Source of the DNA: a virus
IMG/VR virus record: IMGVR_UViG_3300032897_000008
Coordinates: 1 to 49,429 of that record
Length of the DNA stretch: 49,429 nt
Reading direction: 5' to 3' (one strand)
The notes beneath the pieces are model-generated. The model was not told where the DNA came from. It was given only the letters and a program-made list of their open reading frames with translations, and did no database searches. Both the position numbers and the translations under genes were made by a program. Positions 46,143-49,429 of this stretch are shown piece after piece. Positions within the stretch are counted from its first letter, which is position 1, and the number at the start of each line of letters is the position of its first letter.

Positions 46143-46406
46143 ATGAAGCGGTACAACGGCGAGCACATGGGAGAAGTGAAGGACGGGCCGTGGGTGAAGT
46201 GGTCGGACGTTGTGGACTTGCGAATAGAGGGCCGGGAGAGGGTGGCTAAACGGATCTCCGATTCCATTCTGCGCGAGATGAGAAAGTGGGATGGGGTAGG
46301 AGGACGTGAGTTGGCTTCTCAGATGAGAGGCTACATTGAGAAGACAGCAAGGCAAATAGTTCCCCGCATCCTCTCAACGCTCTTTGACGAGGTGAAGCAT
46401 GGATGA
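46143..46406 (+). CDS. Small hypothetical protein, 87 aa
   Basis: ATG after GGGAGGGAAGGGGA. 87 aa, basic and helical (RERVAKRISDSILREMRKWD). Overlaps the MazG-like gene start. Function unknown. Confidence 0.65.
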   Translation: MKRYNGEHMGEVKDGPWVKWSDVVDLRIEGRERVAKRISDSILREMRKWDGVGGRELASQMRGYIEKTARQIVPRILSTLFDEVKHG

Positions 46407-47079
46407 CCTGAGGCGGGCGCTGGTTGCGCTGGCGACCAAGATCGAAAAGGACAAAGGCACTCCGGATGAAAGCTGGAGGCCCGACTCGGAGTTTGCGGGA
46501 TTCATCCGTGCCATCCTATCCGAACACCCCCCCGAGCCGGCCGAGGGGACGGGGCTGAGGGACGTTCTGGCCGAACGCAAGCGGCAGGATGTGAAGTGGG
46601 GCGAGCAAAACCATGACCCGATCACCTACCTTGCAATCCTCATGGAAGAGGTTGGCGAACTGGCGCAGGCCGCACTACATCAGCGGTTCGGAGGAGATTC
46701 GGGAAAGGACCGATCGGCAGAGGTTCGCACCGAGGCCATTCATTCCGCCGCCGTGGCTCTCGCCATCGTGGAATGTCTCGACCGTGGCAAGTGGACCGCC
46801 CCTGCCCCTGACGGAGGGATGAGGGAAGCGGCACAGCACGCGCTGGAGTGCCTTGACCGGTTCGACTACTTTCGCGATTCGGGCGTGAAACTGGTTGCCG
46901 ATGCGCTTCGTTCCGCCCTCCGCGCCCAGCCGCCAACGTTCGTCGAGGGGTGCGCCTGCTGGACTGACAGTGACGGGGACCACCACACCGAAGCGTGCAC
47001 GATCCACGGCAAGCCGCCAAAGGAGAAGCGCATACTCATCGACGGGGTAGATGAGAACTTTGACGAGGTTGGGTCATGA
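46399..47079 (+). CDS. MazG-like nucleotide pyrophosphohydrolase domain protein, 226 aa
   Basis: Residues ~54-115 read LAERKRQDVKWGEQNHDPIT then LMEEVGELAQAAL and AVALAIVE: the EEVGE and following acidic residues are the metal-binding motif of all-alpha NTP-PPases (MazG-like). The C-terminal part has a Cys/His-rich loop (CACWTDSDGDHHTEACTIHG). Phage members lower alarmone or damaged nucleotides during infection. It overlaps the HNH gene. Confidence 0.78.
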   Translation: MDDLRRALVALATKIEKDKGTPDESWRPDSEFAGFIRAILSEHPPEPAEGTGLRDVLAERKRQDVKWGEQNHDPITYLAILMEEVGELAQAALHQRFGGDSGKDRSAEVRTEAIHSAAVALAIVECLDRGKWTAPAPDGGMREAAQHALECLDRFDYFRDSGVKLVADALRSALRAQPPTFVEGCACWTDSDGDHHTEACTIHGKPPKEKRILIDGVDENFDEVGS

Positions 47080-47420
47080 GCCAGAAAGAGCGTGCTGCAA
47101 AGCGAGAGACCGCGAAGCGCTACCGGCTGGCCCATCCTGACCGGGAGAAGGAACGCAAGCGAGAATGGCAAGCGCGGCCCGAAGTGAAGGCGCGTCGTCG
47201 GGCATGGATGAGCGAGTACAAGAAAAAGCATCGCGATAAGAACCGGGCTCAGCATCACGCCGAGTACAACATACCCTTGAAAGAGCGATGCGAAATCTGC
47301 GGCGCAAAAGCCGAGGACCGTCACCATCCGGACTACGGGAAGCCCCATGACGTGATGCACCTCTGTACTAAGTGCCACATGGCAATCCACGCAAAGGAGC
47401 GGCAGAATGAAGGTCTATGA
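47076..47420 (+). CDS. HNH nuclease, 114 aa
   Basis: A small HNH nuclease: an N-terminal Arg/Lys-rich helix followed by CEICGAKAEDRHHPDYGKP and LCTKCHMAIHAKE. The Cys-x2-Cys pairs hold zinc, and H-H-P...H-x3-H supply the HNH catalytic His residues. Could be a homing nuclease or packaging/recombination nuclease. Its end overlaps the next gene by 14 bases. Confidence 0.82.
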   Translation: MSQKERAAKRETAKRYRLAHPDREKERKREWQARPEVKARRRAWMSEYKKKHRDKNRAQHHAEYNIPLKERCEICGAKAEDRHHPDYGKPHDVMHLCTKCHMAIHAKERQNEGL

Positions 47421-47949
47421 GCGCATCATGCAGGTCAGGTCGGGCCGGTGGGAGATCGGAGTTATCGATGATCACCAAGCTCGGCCACTCACGGAAGAGG
47501 AAATGACGGAGGCGCTTGCCAAGCTGAACGCCAAACCCGACGAGACGCCCGCCCCCGCCGCGTGTGACTGCGGACGCCACGTAGACGGAGAGGGGAACCA
47601 GATCCACTACCCGCCGTGTCCCTACGCCGCCCCCGCCGGTGATGATCCGCTATGGAAGGCTGGTGACGTGGACCTTGACGCTATCTCCAAGCCCGCCCCC
47701 GCCGACACGAAACAGGGCGCATCGGACTATCCTCCGCCGAGCGACTTCATGTCACATCCTGCATTCGTGGAACCTGCCCCTCCCGAGGCAGCGAGGCGGT
47801 GGAGGTGCTTGGGAGCGTTGGCTCGATCAGGCGACAACGTGACATACCGCTCAGAACAACTGATAGATGGCAAGTGTCCCGACTGCGGAAGTGGCGTTGA
47901 ACCGTGGCCCGTCGTGGAGGACCCAAGCGCAGGAGGCGGAAAGGCGTGA
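47407..47949 (+). CDS. Cys-rich hypothetical protein, 180 aa
   Basis: A 180-aa protein with Cys pairs at AACDCGRHVD and KCPDCGSGVE and a Pro-rich middle. Two zinc sites or a zinc ribbon are likely. It precedes a further zinc protein with GTGA overlap. Function unknown. Confidence 0.68.
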   Translation: MKVYERIMQVRSGRWEIGVIDDHQARPLTEEEMTEALAKLNAKPDETPAPAACDCGRHVDGEGNQIHYPPCPYAAPAGDDPLWKAGDVDLDAISKPAPADTKQGASDYPPPSDFMSHPAFVEPAPPEAARRWRCLGALARSGDNVTYRSEQLIDGKCPDCGSGVEPWPVVEDPSAGGGKA

Positions 47950-48143
47950 CCGCCAAATGTAAGACCTGCGGGTGGGAGTGGGAACTGCTCTACGCCCACG
48001 TGGTCGCCCGGTGCAACGGACGCCGTGTGTGCCAGTGTCCGAAGTGCGGACGCCAAGGATGGGTGGATGGAGCCTCATGTCAGGAAGAAACGCCTTTGCC
48101 TGAAGTGCCGAAAGCCCCTGTCCTCTCTCCATCCGTGGGTTGA
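47946..48143 (+). CDS. Small zinc-ribbon protein, 65 aa
   Basis: GTG 47946 overlaps the previous stop. CKTCGWEWEL and QCPKCGRQGWV are two Cys pairs of a zinc ribbon. The upstream frame to 47904 is a shadow. The end overlaps the next gene by 77 bases. Confidence 0.7.
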   Translation: MTAKCKTCGWEWELLYAHVVARCNGRRVCQCPKCGRQGWVDGASCQEETPLPEVPKAPVLSPSVG

Positions 48144-48360
48144 AAGCATGGGAGTGGCGATGCACGTGGAGTGTTTCTATCGAGACGATTTTCCTTCCCA
48201 CCGTGAGGGCTACATGTGCTATGATTCTCTGGGATTGGCACTTGTGTCCGGCGCACAAGAGCCTTCCGAGAGCCCTCATGCAATCTCCTCCGATGAGCCT
48301 TCAAGAGCCTGGGAGCCCTCGCCGGAAGGGCTCCCTTTTCATTTCAAGGAAAGGAGGTGA
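48067..48360 (+). CDS. Small zinc-binding protein, 97 aa
   Basis: ATG 48067 after AAGGATGGGTGG. CLKCRKPL and MHVECFY supply Cys/His ligands of a zinc site. The last third is Ser/Pro/Glu-rich and spans a transcription terminator (48311-48339), so the natural end of the protein may be dispensable. It overlaps the previous gene. Confidence 0.65.
   Translation: MEPHVRKKRLCLKCRKPLSSLHPWVESMGVAMHVECFYRDDFPSHREGYMCYDSLGLALVSGAQEPSESPHAISSDEPSRAWEPSPEGLPFHFKERR
48311..48339 (+). terminator. Intrinsic terminator
   Basis: GGGAGCCC (48311-48318), nine-base loop, GGGCTCCC (48328-48335), then TTTT. A strong GC-rich hairpin with T run inside the end of the previous reading frame; some transcription must continue or restart for the genes after it. 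Confidence 0.8.
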
Positions 48361-48393
48361 TGCAAACTGGCGAAAGCGATACCGATTCCTCCT
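48351..48393 (+). promoter_or_regulatory. Perfect Shine-Dalgarno with a downstream complementary segment
   Basis: AAGGAGGTGAT (48351-48361) is an eleven-base match to the 16S rRNA 3' end complement, and CCTCCT (48388-48393) can pair with AGGAGG (48352-48357). A short frame of 12 codons (ATG 48360) follows too closely to be a normal start. It may be a translational control site. Confidence 0.55.
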
Positions 48394-48407
48394 CATAAGG
48401 GGGAACC

Positions 48408-48458
48408 ATGTCTTCCGGAGTGACCGCGCCGGGGAACAGAAAGACGGTTTTCAAGTGA
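48408..48458 (+). CDS. Possible leader peptide, 16 aa
   Basis: ATG 48408 after GGGGG, 16 codons (MSSGVTAPGNRKTVFK) then TGA. It has a plausible ribosome site and lies in the leader of the DUF669-like gene. Too short to judge; it could be a regulatory peptide or noise. Confidence 0.3.
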   Translation: MSSGVTAPGNRKTVFK

Positions 48459-48511
48459 GACATAGAGCGAAACTGGGAGTGATGCATTCGGAAAGCAACG
48501 AGGAGTTTTTC

Positions 48512-49078
48512 ATGAAGGTAAAGGTTCCTGGGGCTGAGAGTTCAACAGGAGTGAAGCCGCTTGACTTCACCCTTCCCAAGGGAGACTACGTGCTGGAGCT
48601 GGGCGCGGCCTCCATCAAGGAGTGGGGAAAGTCCCCGGGGCAGAGCCACAACTTCCCGGGTGTGGTGATCGACGGCCCGGATTTCCCCGACGGCCCCAAC
48701 AAGGGCAAGAGCACGCAGGGGCGGAAGTACACCCACCGCATCTCCGAGATGTTCCCCGAGCACGACAGCTTCTCCGAGGCCTCCAAGCAGAGAACCGCTG
48801 ACGAGATCGCCGACATCTGCAAGGCCGCAGGCGTTGAGTACGACGCCGAGGAGGGCTACGAGACGGAGGACTTCGCGGGAAAGCGCATCCGTGTGCGCTT
48901 GGGAATCCGCCAGGGAAAGGACGAGGCGGGAGAGCCGCGCCCTGAGAACGTCGTGCAGCAGCAGCGCGACGACGACGGCCACGTCCACCTGTTTCTCTCT
49001 GACGACGGAAAGCCTCTCGGCGGCTCGACCAAGAGCCCGTCGAAAAAGGCCTCTTCCTCCTCCTCGCGCCGCAGGTAA
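48512..49078 (+). CDS. DUF669-like, probable ssDNA-binding/recombination accessory protein
   Basis: A 188-aa protein from ATG 48512 after GAGGAG; an earlier in-frame start lies in a non-coding-looking leader. KVKVPGAESSTGVKPLDFTL then GDYVLELGAASIKEW has the opening of DUF669-type proteins, which accompany Sak4-like ATPases in phages. The middle is mixed beta/helix and the C-terminus a Ser/Arg-rich tail (KKASSSSSRRR) that may bind DNA. The match is by general shape. Confidence 0.68.
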   Translation: MKVKVPGAESSTGVKPLDFTLPKGDYVLELGAASIKEWGKSPGQSHNFPGVVIDGPDFPDGPNKGKSTQGRKYTHRISEMFPEHDSFSEASKQRTADEIADICKAAGVEYDAEEGYETEDFAGKRIRVRLGIRQGKDEAGEPRPENVVQQQRDDDGHVHLFLSDDGKPLGGSTKSPSKKASSSSSRRR

Positions 49079-49084
49079 ACCACC

Positions 49085-49303
49085 ATGGTGAGCTTCAAGA
49101 AAGGCGACAAGGTGGCGTGGCAGGCAGGAGGTCGCGGGGGAAGTCACTCGGTCGAAGGAACGATCGTGGCCGTGGTGGCACCCGGGGCGCTTCCAAAGCT
49201 GGCCGTATCCGGAGCGACGCGCCCCCACAAGAGCTTCATCGTCGAGGATGAGAACAAGAGGCTCTACTGGCCCCGCGTGGCAAGTCTGGTGAAGGTAGGC
49301 TGA
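49085..49303 (+). CDS. Small basic protein, 72 aa
   Basis: Starts MVSFKKGDKVAWQAGG; this opening resembles small DNA-binding 'KGDKV...W' beta-barrel proteins (hypervirulence-associated TUDOR-like). Arg/Lys are spread throughout. The stop lies one base before the ATG of the 188-aa gene that continues at position 3. Confidence 0.7.
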   Translation: MVSFKKGDKVAWQAGGRGGSHSVEGTIVAVVAPGALPKLAVSGATRPHKSFIVEDENKRLYWPRVASLVKVG

Positions 49304-49429
49304 CATGCGCGTAACCTCGATTCGCTACCAGCCGATCGAGGGTGGGGGACAGGGCGGCTACTTCGCCCTTCATGTGACCCTTGGGGCCGGCGACGGCCCC
49401 GGGGTCGTTTTCTCTCCCACCGCTCTCTC
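49303..49429. repeat. Right copy of 127-bp terminal direct repeat
   Basis: Exact copy of 1-127. It carries the first 41 codons of the 188-aa protein that begins at position 3 (ATG at 49305), so the last complete gene (stop 49301-49303) is followed within one base by that gene. The junction is therefore ordinary coding sequence, not a special end. Confidence 0.95.

Noticed and set aside
1-49429. CRISPR arrays, insertion sequences, integrase, repressor or attachment sites
   Set aside because: No regularly spaced repeats, transposase, integrase motif or lysogeny genes are visible on either strand.

Overview
The window looks like one complete genome of a GC-rich, tailed, podovirus-like phage. 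Its first 127 bases recur exactly as its last 127 bases (1-127 = 49303-49429), so the contig closes into a circle of about 49.3 kb, and the gene at position 3 is the direct continuation of the end. I see no integrase, repressor, phage RNA polymerase, rRNA or canonical tRNA gene. A phage portal, large terminase, major capsid protein, adaptor/nozzle tail proteins and a set of large internal virion proteins point to a short-tailed lytic phage. An inner-membrane/lipoprotein spanin pair and a probable outer-membrane protein suggest a Gram-negative host. The host genus cannot be read from the sequence.

Layout. Two long blocks diverge from a non-coding, partly AT-rich region at about 34.35-35.13 kb, which holds a perfect DnaA box, direct repeats, a 16-bp palindrome and a good sigma70-type promoter: a candidate origin and control region. 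Rightwards (35.1 kb to the end, then 1-6.7 kb through the circle) lies the plus-strand early/replication block of many small, overlapping genes. It contains: small host-takeover candidates (35.1-38.0 kb); a 300-nt structured non-coding stretch with a tRNA-like fold (38.04-38.34 kb); an MptE-like (DUF115) protein, a methyltransferase-like protein and a family 2 glycosyltransferase; a PD-(D/E)XK nuclease, a Sak4-like ATPase and a DUF669-like protein (recombination module); a MazG-like protein and an HNH nuclease; then a uracil-DNA-glycosylase/DNA polymerase I fusion split by an HNH endonuclease gene, a DUF3987-type helicase-like protein, an HTH protein and a beta-class DNA methyltransferase.

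Leftwards (34.3 down to 6.7 kb) is the minus-strand late block. In transcription order it runs: small genes, candidate small terminase, large terminase, portal, an overlapping gene, scaffold, major capsid protein and decoration-type proteins, a glycine-rich fibre, a lysis cassette (C39-like peptidase, two tiny membrane proteins, nested spanin-like genes), fibre/collar proteins and a glycosyltransferase, tiny basic proteins, adaptor, Mtd-like fibre, nozzle, a GNAT-like protein, and three internal virion proteins in T7 gp14-15-16-like order (232, 553 and 1597 aa). The two blocks converge and overlap by 14 bp at 6678-6691.

The most noteworthy items are the UDG-PolA fusion with the polymerase split between its TGRLSS and NAQNLP motifs, the structured RNA locus at 38.04-38.34 kb, the out-of-frame spanin-like pair overlapping by 374 bp, and the putative origin. 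All function assignments come from reading motifs and gene order; no database search was possible.
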